64,000 nucleotides of DNA from Paramacrobiotus metropolitanus (taxonomy: Eukaryota > Tardigrada > Eutardigrada > Parachela > Macrobiotidae). Positions 21,829 to 32,954 of the stretch are shown in pieces (the first letter of the stretch is position 1; every line of letters begins with the position of its first letter). The notes beneath the pieces were generated by a model. It ran no database searches. It saw only the letters and a program-made list of their open reading frames with translations, and was not told where the DNA came from. The position numbers were made by a program, and so were the translations under genes. Where the stretch lies: positions 434,001 to 498,000 of the forward strand of contig NW_026570310.1 of the NCBI RefSeq assembly GCF_019649055.1. Reading direction: 5' to 3'.

Positions 21829-23481
21829 TTCGCGCAAGCAATTCCTGTGGTTGGACGAAAATCTCATATTTATTGTATTTTCGAAAAGGCGAATTCGCTG
21901 AAATGTAGGAATAACCTGATGTAATACCTGTTTAGCCAATGGCTTACGCTTAGTCATGATTGCTGTCTCTCTCAATTCAAATACTGGAGGATGTACCGTA
22001 ATCCTTGGATGCACCGCATGACGCATAGTCATCCTAGGACGAAGCGTTGGCCTGCCATTAGGTGGTCTACTTCTTCGTACCAACATCTGGGTACGGACAG
22101 GTTTTTCAGACTGTTCTAGCTGTTCTACGGCTAACTTGGCTAATCGTGAATCCCGGTGTCGACATAGTGCTTTGAAAACATCACTGGCTGCTGTTACTAT
22201 GAACGGAATTCCAGGTGTACTAACCATACTCACGTCGAGTGTGACTGATGGCCATGTCTCATCAAACATGTCATACAGTTCTCGCCCATCGACTATATCC
22301 CACAAACATACCTGAACCTGATTATTAAAACGATTGTACTCGTCATCTAACGGAAACGTTAGTGACAGCCAGTCCTGACGCATTTGCGCAGCGAAATGCT
22401 TATCAATTAGCAATGTATTATTCCCTTCATATTCGAAAAATGCGACACGCAGTTTTAACCCATAACCCTGATTATCGACCATCATAACGTCTTCCACGTG
22501 CGCAGGATCGAGTAAATACATCTGCATGATAACATCGAATTCTGTATCATTAAAAAGGATTTCTCGGAACGTTTGCCATCCATGTCTCATTTTGGTAAAA
22601 TCACATAACTTTTCGTAAGTTAATGGATGTGGGTTTTCACGATACCGTTTGGTATCTTTATAGATCCATTTCAACAGTCTGGCAGCTTCTTGCCTCTCGT
22701 GCTGCCCCAAGACCTTAGCCATGGCCTCTTCAACATCCAAATAAACTTCATATACCTGCTTGCCTTGTGCTAAACCTTGATCAATAATTTGAAAACGTTC
22801 ACGAGGACGAAGTCCTACATTATTCCGTCTTGGTACGTACGCGGTTTTAATGAACTGAATTGTATCGCTACGCAACTGCGAACAATTAAAGTGAATCGAA
22901 GCTAACTGTCGGTCTTGTACCTCATTCTCTTCGAGCTGATCACTTCTTGACCCGCTCGTGCTTGGTTGACATTCCCACGAATTGTCGAACTGCGTGGTAG
23001 TGACTGTACCTGTGCATACCACATCATCTTGACTAAGACTAGTCGTACCAGCATAAATTACCTCTGGCATTTCTTCATCAACTAACTCTTCAAGTCGCGG
23101 TCGGACTGAACACATCATAAATTGACCTGTAGTCTTCTTTGGCTGTGCCGCTCTTGGCTGTTTAGGACAATTCGCTTTCAAATGTGGACCCCCACATATA
23201 AAGCATGCAGCTGTTTTCTTAGGACCTTCCATGACCTTTTGACTCTCGCTTTGATTACTATTAGGTGTCGTCTTCGGAGAATTTTCCGGAGTCCTACCGT
23301 CAGCCTGATTTCGATAATTGTTATTGAAATTACGACCTTGATATCCGTTAGGATAGCTGTTTGGCTTTCGATAACCGTTATTACTGTATCCGCCTCGACC
23401 TCTGGTATTATTTCCGCGATAATTACTATTACGATTGTAATTGTTGTTATTATTGAAGAACTTATTGTTATTATAACGCTG
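21826..23481 (-). CDS. Gag zinc knuckle fused to an unknown ~400-residue domain
   Basis: The frame is open from a TAA at 23484-23482 down to a TGA at 21828-21826. It starts with an Asn/Arg/Gly-rich RNA-binding linker (RGNNTRGRGGYSNNGYRK) and a zinc knuckle of unusual form (CFICGGPHLKANC). After that come about 400 residues that are not retroviral: no DTG/DSG protease motif, no YxDD, no DDE. Recognisable only as globular, with an Arg/Pro-rich stretch near the end (RSRPPNGRPTLRPRMTMRH). The conventional reading is the C-terminal part of Gag separated by frameshift from the capsid ORF at 24430; the extension is novel to me. An ATG at 23232 is the first in frame. Confidence 0.5.
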   Translation of the reverse strand, partial: QRYNNNKFFNNNNNYNRNSNYRGNNTRGRGGYSNNGYRKPNSYPNGYQGRNFNNNYRNQADGRTPENSPKTTPNSNQSESQKVMEGPKKTAACFICGGPHLKANCPKQPRAAQPKKTTGQFMMCSVRPRLEELVDEEMPEVIYAGTTSLSQDDVVCTGTVTTTQFDNSWECQPSTSGSRSDQLEENEVQDRQLASIHFNCSQLRSDTIQFIKTAYVPRRNNVGLRPRERFQIIDQGLAQGKQVYEVYLDVEEAMAKVLGQHERQEAARLLKWIYKDTKRYRENPHPLTYEKLCDFTKMRHGWQTFREILFNDTEFDVIMQMYLLDPAHVEDVMMVDNQGYGLKLRVAFFEYEGNNTLLIDKHFAAQMRQDWLSLTFPLDDEYNRFNNQVQVCLWDIVDGRELYDMFDETWPSVTLDVSMVSTPGIPFIVTAASDVFKALCRHRDSRLAKLAVEQLEQSEKPVRTQMLVRRSRPPNGRPTLRPRMTMRHAVHPRITVHPPVFELRETAIMTKRKPLAKQVLHQVIPTFQRIRLFENTINMRFSSNHRNCLRE

Positions 23482-23518
23482 TTATCCCTGTACGTTATTA
23501 CCGCGATAACTTCCTCGA

Positions 23519-24430
23519 TTATTTTGGTGTCCACGATAATTTTTTTTTTGAAAAGTCGTTAGATTGAAACGGTCTATTGTTGTACTTCTCGCCGTATTTA
23601 TACACTTGATTCACGTGTTGTTCGAGGGGGTTACCTATATCCACGGGCATCAACTGATCCCGTAAAGGTCGAATACGCTGATTTGCGCGGCGAGTAATGT
23701 CTATTGCTTTAGAAGCCTTGGTTAAGAACTGAAGCGGTGTGGTTGGGTCCATTAACTGCACATCCTTAAAGAGTTGTCCGGTCAACCCTTCCGTCAACTT
23801 GGTTGCTTTATCCTGATCACTGAATTGCTTCCCTAGGTTCTGCGAAATGTTATACATCTGCATTACATCACTGTAATAGTAATGAACTGACTCATTAGGC
23901 TGAAGCATACGCCTATTCAACATCTTCATCCGATTTTCGAGATACCCGTAAGGTTGGAACTGCAAACGCAGTTCGTCTTTCATGGTATCCCAAGTACCCC
24001 TTGCTGGGTTTGCCAACTGTCTTCGATGATACCAATTTAATGCTGACCCTTTAAGAGATAACGGAAGTCTATCTAGCATCTGATCAGCTGTCCAACCTTG
24101 AGACTGGCAAATCGTCTCATACTGGTTCAAAAAGATCCCTACATCTTCTGTAGGTAAATCAGAAAAGGGCTCTGGGTTAACCGCTGGTGGTACCTTGTAT
24201 TCTAACGTTTTAGCGGCTCCGATTCCTGCCACTACTGCTTTAATCAATTGCTCTTCATTCATATTGGATACTTTACTTGTGACCTTTACCTCTACTTCTT
24301 GATTCTGGCTACTTCCTGTCGGTCTATTATCTGGGTTAGGCTTCTTTTCTTTCGTCTCGTCCTCTCTCGAACTATCTTCCGATACTTCTTCCTCTTGGTT
24401 ATCCGCTATGATAGGATCTTTATCCGACAT
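23519..24430 (-). CDS. gag: Ty3/gypsy-type Gag capsid protein
   Basis: The 303-codon ORF begins with an acidic, Lys/Glu-rich disordered segment (residues 1-60) and continues into a retrotransposon capsid core. The conserved run LKGSALNWYHRR, then WDTMKDELRLQFQP, then a helix with YYYSDVMQMY, is typical of the Retrotrans_gag family. It ends in a basic tail. The frame closes just after an A10 run (minus strand, plus positions about 23540-23549), where a change of frame leads into NYRGHQNNRGSYRG and the Asn/Gly/Arg linker. The homopolymer may be a programmed frameshift site or simple decay; a further TAA (23484-23482) lies beyond it. Gag would assemble the particle and package RNA. Confidence 0.85.
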   Translation of the reverse strand: MSDKDPIIADNQEEEVSEDSSREDETKEKKPNPDNRPTGSSQNQEVEVKVTSKVSNMNEEQLIKAVVAGIGAAKTLEYKVPPAVNPEPFSDLPTEDVGIFLNQYETICQSQGWTADQMLDRLPLSLKGSALNWYHRRQLANPARGTWDTMKDELRLQFQPYGYLENRMKMLNRRMLQPNESVHYYYSDVMQMYNISQNLGKQFSDQDKATKLTEGLTGQLFKDVQLMDPTTPLQFLTKASKAIDITRRANQRIRPLRDQLMPVDIGNPLEQHVNQVYKYGEKYNNRPFQSNDFSKKKLSWTPK

Positions 24431-25498
24431 GAACTAGCACTTACTGTCACTTGGAGGCGTGTTGATGAGCAACAATCCAACAATGACTTCTCAGATAAAC
24501 CGTTGAGTTAGATGTAATTAACTTCTGACCTTTACACCAGTATCTGAGACACAACCCGATGACCTTTATACCCGATCTAGTTACTAAACACTGATGACCT
24601 TTCCATTCAACTTCCAAAGCTTAGACAAAGTCCTTTATTGTCTAATGTTTATAAGTAATCATCAAATATTACACTTGAACCAGACTTAAACTGACTGTTA
24701 AGTAACTTGCTACTTACTAACTCACTTGTGATTTGAAGTACTGCTACTGCAGCCAGTATATAAGCGTACTTTCAGTCAATTCAGTTCCTGCAACTGTTTC
24801 AAATTCTTATGACTCAACGCCAGCTTATTTTGAAACGCTCCTTTTTAGGAGTTGTCTCAGTATCTACTTGAAATAGATACTGTTGCTTACGTCAATTGCA
24901 GTCATTTTTATAGCACCATCACCAACTAAATTTGGCACACCGCATATTTCTTTGACCTTGAAAAATGAGTCAGTTACGCCACGTTCCGTGACCTTTTCTT
25001 TAATTTTTTTCGCAGGGGTTCACTTTACATTGGTTTAGTGACCTTTCCTCTCACGCCCATCTATCCACGGCTTTGCTCTCGATCTTTTACTGCCAATCTT
25101 TCCCACGAAAGATTAACCTTTGTTGCAACGTTTAGCATAAAATGCTGTTCTTCAAAAATGAAGAACTACTATTCTTCTTCCGTTTTCGTACGAGTTTTTT
25201 TTTTTACCAAAGACTTATACTCTCCCCACCAATTTTCCTCGAAAGCGTACAGAAAAATTGTACTATCCTATTCAATTTTCCTCGAAAGCGTACAGAAAAT
25301 TGCTTTTTACCATATATATTTAACGTATATATTGCTAATTCGGCCGTTGTAAGAGTTTTACTTGCAAGTTTTTAATTTCGTTTGTTGGATCTTACCCTCC
25401 AACAAAACTTACTGTCCGGACAGGTTTCTGATGACAAGGAATTTGATGATTTCTCCAATCGTCCGATCGTGGCGTGCACTCCACTTTCGGCGATTATA
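24431..25498 (-). promoter_or_regulatory. 1.07-kb leader with repeated AAAGGTCA sites
   Basis: Between the primer site and the gag ATG, the minus strand carries AAAGGTCA five times (24526-24533, 24560-24567, 24595-24602, 24989-24996, 25039-25046) and TTCAAGGTCA once (24953-24962), all in the orientation of gag. AAAGGTCA is the monomeric nuclear-receptor site (NGFI-B response element) and TCAAGGTCA the FTZ-F1/ERR site. A 43-bp direct repeat (AATTTTCCTCGAAAGCGTAC at 25231 and 25274) and a 9-bp-stem hairpin (25381-25406) also lie in the leader. Receptor binding is inference. Confidence 0.55.
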
Positions 25499-25516
25499 AA
25501 ACCGGTTTCGGCACCA
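25499..25516 (-). other. primer binding site of the gag-bearing LTR element
   Basis: Two bases after the LTR end CATAACA, the minus strand reads TGGTGCCGAAACCGGT. It starts with the TGG that pairs with a tRNA 3' CCA end, at the expected position next to the LTR. Which tRNA is used cannot be decided here. Confidence 0.65.
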
Positions 25517-25518
25517 CT

Positions 25519-25888
25519 TGTTATGCCCGTGACATAACAAGAATATTATACTGTACTGTGTGCAGTATGCGTCTATTCATTGTACTTGCAGGAACGAATC
25601 AATAATCTGATGAACATGAGTTTATTCCGTAAGGATTAATAGTTAATACGCCGGCTGCGCCGAGCGTTTTTATACCGTGCTTCGCGTATTGCCACGGTCG
25701 TAGACATGTATGAAAAAGCATGCAACTAAATAGAGAGAGAGACAAAATAAAGACTAAGTAGAGAGAAATGATAGGAAACAGGGATGCGTTATATTTAGCG
25801 TTGAACAGAAATGCTGGTGGTGCTCACCAAAATGCAGGTTGGCGAACAGGTTCATTGGCCAACCGGAAGAAAACACGATAACGAGTAA
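25519..25888 (-). repeat. 5' LTR of the gag-bearing element, outer end tentative
   Basis: On the minus strand the LTR ends in CATAACA (25525-25519). Inside are a TATA box TATAAAAA (25675-25668) and an AATAAA signal (25627-25622). The outer end is inferred from TGTTACTCG beginning at 25888. No matching 3' LTR was found below 20546, so the element appears 3'-truncated. Confidence 0.55.
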
Positions 25889-27588
25889 CATTTGTCAAAG
25901 AGTTCGATTACTGACTACCGGGTTCATATCCCCAGCCCAACGCTGACAATTCTCGAGATGGTCGTTGATTATCTGTTGCACGACGACCAACTGGTTCAGT
26001 GCCGTGTTCCTTGGAGTTGAAATGATTATGAAGACAACAACAAGACAACGTTCTTAAAAATAATAGGACCGTAAGGCTTCGGTAACGAGAGACTGAAAAA
26101 CTTCCAACTTAAAAACTGGATTTGTAAAGCTAGACAAAAATGCAAATCGGGCAGCTGTTCGACGGCGTGCTCGAATAGATGGAGCAGAGAGAGTAATGTA
26201 TGTGCTCGCCAACTAGGCGGATGACACGCGACAGGCAAAAGTTTTCAATAACAATTCCTAACTCAAATTTCACTTTCCTTTTGATATTTCGCATATCAAA
26301 CGGATGTTCCCCAACAAAGTTCAATATTTAACATCATAATGCATAGTACTTTCAGTTCTTAAATGATAAATAACAGAGATTTAGGGTTGTGAATTTAGAA
26401 ACAGGCGGCTAATGCGTACAGTTAACAGTAGACCGGAAACCACTGTTTCCATACAAGCTTGCATACGCGGGCGGTCAACATGTAACAGAATGCCGCATGC
26501 TACAAAGTGAAAAAGTTTGATTTTACATTTTCTTGACTAGTTAGACAGGACCAAACTTATCCCCTATTTTATTCGTTTTGTTGGTGGATTATTCATTTTA
26601 TTCGTATTTTTATTTCATTTTTAATCACATCATGTCGGATCAGCTGGACAACTACTGGAAGATCTGAAACTGTTTCCGCTGACATTTAGAAGCTTTGAGC
26701 AACTGCTCCACTTAACCATAGTCATACACTTAACCATACTATATGGTTAAGTGCGAGCGTATGGTAAGTGCGGATACCATACAAACGCGTCGTATTGTGA
26801 TCGACTTTCAAAGGCTCCTCTTAACGCCTGCCCAATTTACCAGATATACACTTTTTAAATACAGAAAACATTTTTGAATGTTAATTTAATTTTTTGGAAA
26901 TATATCGAATCACGCAGTGCAAGAGAATAAATTATATCAGAAGGGACCCAGAGTCAGCTATGCGCCTCCGTTGAGTATTTTGTACACTGCCACCTCGATG
27001 GCGGTCGTTCCAGCTACACGATAAGTGATGGCAACGGTATGGTTATGGTGTTTTCTGCTCAAAGCCTCTTACTTACTTTCTGTACAAAACCACTTACATA
27101 CGCTAACGCAACATGCACGCCAAAACTGAAGAAAACGTTGGGCGTGCCGGCACGGCGCTGTGCATCGGTGCAGCTACATTCTTTCATACAGGTCGTCATG
27201 TTTGATCGAAAATTTTATCATTCTGTTATCTGTACAATAGGATGCGTGATCGAAATTTTTAAAGCCCAGTTACGGTATTTTGACCAGATCCTATAACCAT
27301 AGTTCATAAAACTTTTTAATAGCAGCTGTCTACCGTGAATGCTTTATCTCGCTGGAGTGCTCTGGAGATACATGCAACTGAAACCTACTCGTGTTATAAA
27401 GAAAACACTTATCCCGTTTTTACTTTATTGATTTAGCGGGATGGGCCAAACACATGTATCACAAGACAAATTTAGAAAGAAACACGTGTGATGTATTCCT
27501 GGCAGACACGGGATACTATTCCTTTCTTTGACTTTGTTGTAGGCGACGGGTTCAAAATTACAAATGATAAGAGGCGTGTTTTTGCTGA
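25889..27588. other. intergenic stretch with a 12-bp palindrome
   Basis: No gene is recognised. CACTTAACCATA-CTA-TATGGTTAAGTG at 26727-26753 is a perfect 12-bp inverted repeat, and the half-sequence CTTAACCATA occurs again at 26711. The region is otherwise AT-rich. Confidence 0.5.
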
Positions 27589-27599
27589 CTACACCACAG

Positions 27600-27816
27600 T
27601 ACCATTAGAATACGTTGACCATGACGAGGAATCTAAGAGGTTAGACTTTGCGGAATCAGTAGCAGTTTCATTTTGATGCTGTTTAAATATCGCAACAGTT
27701 ATTTTGGTGATCACATCAGCTATGAGCACGGTTACCACAAATAATATTATAACAGCAACGGTTTCGTGTCCCGAGCTGGCGAACAAGCGTCTAAAGCTTT
27801 CATAAAAGAGATTCAT
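27600..27816 (-). CDS. possible first exon of a single-pass membrane protein
   Basis: From ATG at 27816 about 72 codons give a short N-terminus, one clear membrane segment (VAVIILFVVTVLIADVI) and a polar tail with NGT. The stop follows at 27589, but AATG|GTACTG just before it is a possible donor in phase 1. The arrangement (short N-terminus, membrane segment, then splice) resembles the gene at 30976. No family recognised. Confidence 0.3.
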
Positions 27817-27904
27817 AACATAGTTCTAGCCAGCTAAAACAGAAGGAGTTGAATGTGCAAGAAGACAAAACGGGAGCTGCCAGAAGGCAAGCAACGTTTG
27901 AAGT

Positions 27905-28403
27905 ATGTCTGCACCCTGCGGTTGTCGGCAACCACTACGTCCATTACGAATGCTTCAGTACCAACTTAGTGTAGCAATCGATCCAAAATCCTCTAAACTA
28001 TATCGAGCCTGCCGTGTTGCTGTAGCTGTTTTTGTGGTTCGCCGTGGTGTGGCACCTCATTGTCCGGGATTATTTCGAATCCATACATCTCCGTTCCCGT
28101 TACGTCATTGGTTTGGAAAACTAAGCCAGGCTCGGAAGCTTTCTTGTGTGAGCCAACTTAAAAGCGTACGCCAATTCGAATTCGGTAAATGTTTGATGGT
28201 AGGTGTCCTCTAGGATACACAGTGCCTATAAGGCAGTGTGTGCATCCGAATAAAGAAGTGTTGAGTGTGTCCCTGCTGCACGTAACGCTCTGAGCACCTG
28301 TGCAGAAAAAAAATAGGGCATGGAAATGTTTGCCAGCTCGCTATGGCTACCGCTTCATAAGGTAGGAGATGGTAATGAGTCAATAATTAGTAACGCTTTC
28401 CGG
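27905..28403. other. unassigned spacer
   Basis: A 102-codon plus-strand ORF (27905-28213) has no recognisable motif. Nothing else is seen. Confidence 0.3.
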
Positions 28404-28482
28404 CATAATTATCCTCGAACAGAGATAAATATCCTCGTATAATTATCCTCGATTCAAAATATTATCCCAGCATAATTATCCT
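28404..28482. repeat. cluster of ATAATTATCCTCGA motifs
   Basis: The 14-mer ATAATTATCCTCGA occurs three times exactly (about 28404, 28437, 28468), with an additional AATATCCTCG near 28428. TATAAAT lies at about 28607, so a promoter-proximal role is possible but unproven. Confidence 0.55.
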
Positions 28483-29467
28483 CGATAAAAAATGTTGTTA
28501 TCATTTTTTAAAAGCGTATGATGCGAATGAATACGTGGAAACTTTTATGTAAGCACAGAATTCTCTGAAAAATAGGCGGAAAAAAGACCTCATCACGATT
28601 GGAAACTGTATAAATGTCCGTGGTGTACCTAGTATCCGCGTTTGTGCGAGTCAGTGGATAAACATGTGAATGGTGTGAATACAATGGCTATTACAATTAA
28701 ATAAGCTTGTGAAAAGCGACCTCCGAATGAAATTAACAAAGGACCACAGCGTAGAGCACTTGTCGTTTGTAATATGAAAGAAGCGGGTATTGTGCAAATT
28801 CTTGAAGAAATGGAACAGCTGAGACGTATGAAGAAAAAATGAATGGCTGATTGTGGAGATCCATTGGACCAAAAATAACAAAAAAAGGGGGATATTTTGT
28901 CATGAGATGAATTCAGGGTTTCTGAATTGTAGGCGTGTACGATATCAAAAGCGGGACCTTATTCGTTTCATCTGTCGTATTTCAATTCTTTGACCAAGTG
29001 CACCGAGTAAGAGTTCACGTACTGGCCGCATGTTCCAACGTGTGTACGTGGCGCACATCTGAAATGCTTTTCATAACTTGTTGTATGGACGTAATGTGGG
29101 AAAAATCCATTTTGAGTTATAGCAGCTCTATAATAGTATTCATCTGGCGCTCTGAAAGAGCGAGTCGAACAAACAGAATCGACAGCAAGGGCTTCGGCGA
29201 TCCCTACGATAATGTGTTTCATTCAACCCCATATATATTACAGATAGCATTTCAAAACAATGCGTCTCTTATTGTAAGTCTAATCATGCAAAAAAACTTG
29301 AAATAAAGGTTTATAAAGATATTTGTTAGTGTTACGTGAGCTGTAAAGTTGTGCAACAATGACTGTAATTTGACTTAACGGTATAATACGCACTGTGCAC
29401 ATAATAAAAAATTGGAAAAAAAATAAAGGAGTGATTTTTTGCATAGAAACACTTTTATAGTCTTTAC

Positions 29468-29799
29468 CTACTTTGCCTGTTGAAGCAATTCTTCGTCTAC
29501 CTCAGCTACAGGTTCATTGATGTCAAAATTCATCGAAGTCGGTGCAGGCAACTCGCCGGCTGAAGGAAGCAGGATATTATCAGGGACAAGTACGGCGGGA
29601 TTGCAATGTGCAGTTTCAATATCGCCGAGATCGTAATGCTTTTGGACATGGATGCGCGCGCTTTGCGCACTCGAAGTTCGGGACTCGCTTTAAATTGTGC
29701 ATCACCCACTTTGCAACATATAGTCGATTTTTCCTGATAATCAAGGTGTTGATTTAGCAACTGAAGTTGACTTCGTGTTCGTTGTGGAGTTGAAGCCAT
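29468..29799 (-). pseudogene. small gene relic, family also present near 40.5 kb
   Basis: From ATG at 29799 about 50 codons run to RVRKA, after which the coding signal shifts one base and stays open for about 60 codons to TAG at 29470-29468 (ending EVDEELLQQAK). A region near 40360-40690 on the minus strand encodes related text in the same order (IHV at the same place, PTS/SPS, then VxEELL), supporting both as coding. No domain is recognised. The frame shift near 29650 makes this copy broken unless an intron is present. Confidence 0.4.
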
Positions 29800-30975
29800 T
29801 TTAAAGTGAGCTTTCCAATCAAATGTGACGTCAAAATTTGTTAAATTTATACATGTCTGTTTCGAAACAGACCACACAAAAGGATTACAATTAAAAAGAG
29901 AAAACTTCAAGTCACAGATAAAGCCAGATCATAGGTAAAGACTTCAAGCCAAATGTGCATTACTCAAACTGTAGGTCATAAACGTACAGTAGGAAAGTCG
30001 ATCGAGCTCAAACCATGCATAAGCTTCATCATTAAAATGGACAAAGTTTCGCACCCATGGCACATGCATAGCATGCCAATTACGTAATATATAACACGGA
30101 CGTGTTATATTAACTTGCAAATTTAAGTGTACGGTTCATTGCGTCTCGGTCATTTGAAATGTCCGGCCCGTTGCGTGATCGAGCGCTCAGTTCTTATTTG
30201 ATCATATAATATTACTTTTGGCAACCGTACATAAATTGTGAATCTAAAGTAATTCAAACCGCAGGTCCCTCGCTGCAGCAGTTTCATTCTACAAGCGTAA
30301 CAGAAACTCCAGGACGCAATAAAGGCACCGTCTTTTTATTAGGTCGTTGTTTAAATCTCAGTTAATTGTTCCAATTGTTGCATGTGTATACCATAATTCT
30401 TTTTGGATTCAAGCGCGTACTCTTTTATATGACCTTTCCCCACATGCACTTTCACTGTGACACACAGAAAATTGGAACTGTAATTAATTAAGTACATTAA
30501 TTTCATGTTTCCCGTAGTGGCTTTTAGTATTCGATGAAATCACGCGGATAATGCTCGATCCCTTGCTGCAAACTTGAATTTAATATTCTATTAATCCCTG
30601 TTGCACATAAATATTCCAGCACGTACGTACGTATCGATCGTGGAATCGAGATATTTGATTTGTTTCTGCGGATGCATGTGGCCATGCTTTTATTATTTGA
30701 TTGGTTCCATATAGTGCGAGATCACAAAGGTTAAACAGCCAAAGGCAGAAGTGGTTGCGGTGCATTAACAGAAATCATGTGAGGTTTCTCGTCGATTATG
30801 GTCCGCCTACAGTGCAGCGGCACTATATAGAGCTAGAGATAAAAGGAGTAATCCTAGCGTATCGGATACTGTAGTTGTCAGACTTGCATTCCTTCAGTTT
30901 CGGTCAAGTCGTTCTTTAGGTTAAATTCGTCAGTTGCGATAACGATTGTCATTTTGGTTGGATAGTTGACCAAAA

Positions 30976-31992
30976 ATGGATTTTTTAAACCCAAAAACAT
31001 TCGCAATATTTGTTTATTTTGGAGAAGCTTGTGGAATAGTAGCCTTGATATCTGTGGCCATAATTGCCTGTGTATTTTGTGTAGACCGGAAAACGCGCAA
31101 ACGCGAACGCGTTGTTTCTTTTCCGACAGCCTACACCATTAGTCGGTATCACGATCTACGGGCGTACGGAAAGCTTTTACGTACTTCAATACCTTAAAAG
31201 TTAATTACGGCTGATAAATGTGATTATAGTAATAGTTCATTTGAAGAGCACGAACAACAAATCTTACTTCCGACCGGCCTTGGATCAGGTAATGTGATAT
31301 AACAATTTCGTTAGCAAAATGTTCATTTGACTGATGAAATAATTGTTTTTGTCATTGGTTACTGAAACAATTTGAATTTTGTGTAACAGGAATTACTACT
31401 CCACGTCCAAGAGCGGCGCCCAACGCTCACCTGACTTCTCGTTTTCCGTTCTGAAGACAGGTACGTTTCAGCAGACTTTTCGTTATGCCTAGATTTTAGT
31501 TTGATTTGAAAGTTAACTGCGCTTCATAAAAAGATTCTATGTTTTGCTATTTTGTTAATTGTTCTTTATTTTTTCTAGCCAATGAAGATGCTACCTTGCA
31601 TTCCACTGTAAAGCCGCCACCGGTGTCTCCACGACCGCCATCCCTTTCGACGTCTCACGGCACTCGATTTCAGCCAGGCTACCAAGATCCAGCAGGTAAT
31701 AGACGAACTGTTATATTTGCAGCTCCAGTTTTTTCTTAAACAAAATCTTTTTGTAATTACTTATTTTACTTTTTTTACGCATGAAGGAAATTTATCCCGG
31801 GTTAAACGGCAGAAACCTACAGTAATGGATTATGACGCATCACGATTATACCGAGTAGAAGGATACCAATCGGATGTCACTGGACTGGCCCCACGTACCC
31901 CGCACTTCCATGCTCCATGTAGCCAGCATCCTGACCGTTATTCCATATATCGCAAATGGAATAACCATCTAGCCGCCCACCCTCGCCGTTGA
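30976..31992 (+). CDS. multi-exon gene for a single-pass membrane protein
   Basis: ATG at 30976 opens a segment with an N-terminal membrane helix (ACGIVALISVAIIACVFCV) followed by a basic stop-transfer (DRKTRKRER), suggesting an extracellular or luminal N-terminus and cytoplasmic tail. Downstream exons fit splice signals and phase: one starting after TGTAACAG near 31390 and ending at GACAG|GTACG, one from about 31579 to CAGCAG|GTAATA (31697), and a last one from about 31787 to TGA at 31992. The last two join in phase 1 (DPAG then NLSRV). How the first exon joins the rest is not settled; a short exon near 31240-31293 is possible. TATATAG at 30823 is a candidate promoter. The tail is Pro/Ser-rich then Tyr/Arg-rich. 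No family recognised. Confidence 0.45.
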
Positions 31993-32179
31993 AACAAGGC
32001 CCCAAGATGCCGAACAGGCCACCAGTAAAGGCATTTTTTTTGTCTCTTTATGGCTATGGTTTGTACTGCTTTAGTTTCATTGATTATAGCTGTGTACAGC
32101 ATCGCTGAGTTTAAGGTGCTTTTTGAAGGCTTTGTGTAATTCTGAGCGCGTTTCAATTTTCTTTTATTCAAATCGTGTT

Positions 32180-32490
32180 CAGGAATTATGCAACTGCGTT
32201 ACTTTACCGAGTTTTGCCGTGGCGGCAGTGCTTTTTGAACGTTTTATTTTTAATTACCTGAGCGCGTTTTAAATTCATTTTGCGGTAATTAGGATTAGCA
32301 AATATGCGACTGCGCTAACTTAGCTTGTTAAACTCAATAAATATGCGTGTTCGGTCACTAAGTGCTCGAAAATGTGCGTGCTGCGAGTAACTTTAGTTTA
32401 GCGAGTTTAACTGGGGTCACACTCGATCTTCAAAAATAGGCGTGTACCCATCACAAGTGCGCAATAAATATGCGCAACTGCAAATTATAG
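32180..32490 (+). repeat. diverged repeat with AATAAATATGCG units
   Basis: TATGC(G/A)ACTGCG-like units recur near 32188, 32303, 32342 and 32470, two within AATAAATATGCG, which creates AATAAA signals at about 32336 and 32465. The array follows the gene ending at 31992 and may supply its polyadenylation site. Divergence is high. Confidence 0.4.
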
Positions 32491-32954
32491 TTTGGTGAGT
32501 TATACGCAGGAGGGCAATAGTTCTGGGTTCAGAATCAGAAAAACCTCATCTTTTGTAGAAGCGAAGCATGTAGAAGTATACCACCCTATCCTAGTTAATG
32601 CAAAATAATTTTACCTAATGAGGCTCAAAGGGCATGGAAAATGAACTGAGTACATACCATTACTTAGCGCTGGTGCAGTATTTATGCCAACTGTTAACGC
32701 TGAAAAAGTAATCAGAAAAATTCAAATTGTGTAGAATATTGTATAGAACTCGCGTGCAAAATCAGCGATAACGCACTCTTGATTCCGTTGACTGGAAACT
32801 GAAAACTAATGCGGTTCAGCAAAATGCAGACTTACTACCAGAGTACCAGTGACCTTTATATGGTTTTGAAGGTTGCTTTTTTCTCACTTCTTTTTTATCT
32901 ACTCATACAATATGGAATGAAATTATTTTAAAAGCATGCCAAAGTCGTACATTT

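Noticed and set aside
23470-23492. Near match to the I-SceI homing site (GGGATAACAG core, minus strand)
   Set aside because: Only a partial match, no intron or endonuclease nearby; it lies in the gag linker and creates the TAA stop there.
23178-23534. Minus ORF rich in Ile/Thr/Val overlapping the gag linker
   Set aside because: A shifted reading of the Asn/Gly/Arg linker; the correct frame shows RGNN repeats and the zinc knuckle.
24526-24602. Regularly spaced TGACCTTT as a CRISPR-like array
   Set aside because: Spacing is irregular and the 8-mer is too short; this is eukaryotic DNA and the sites fit receptor half-sites better.
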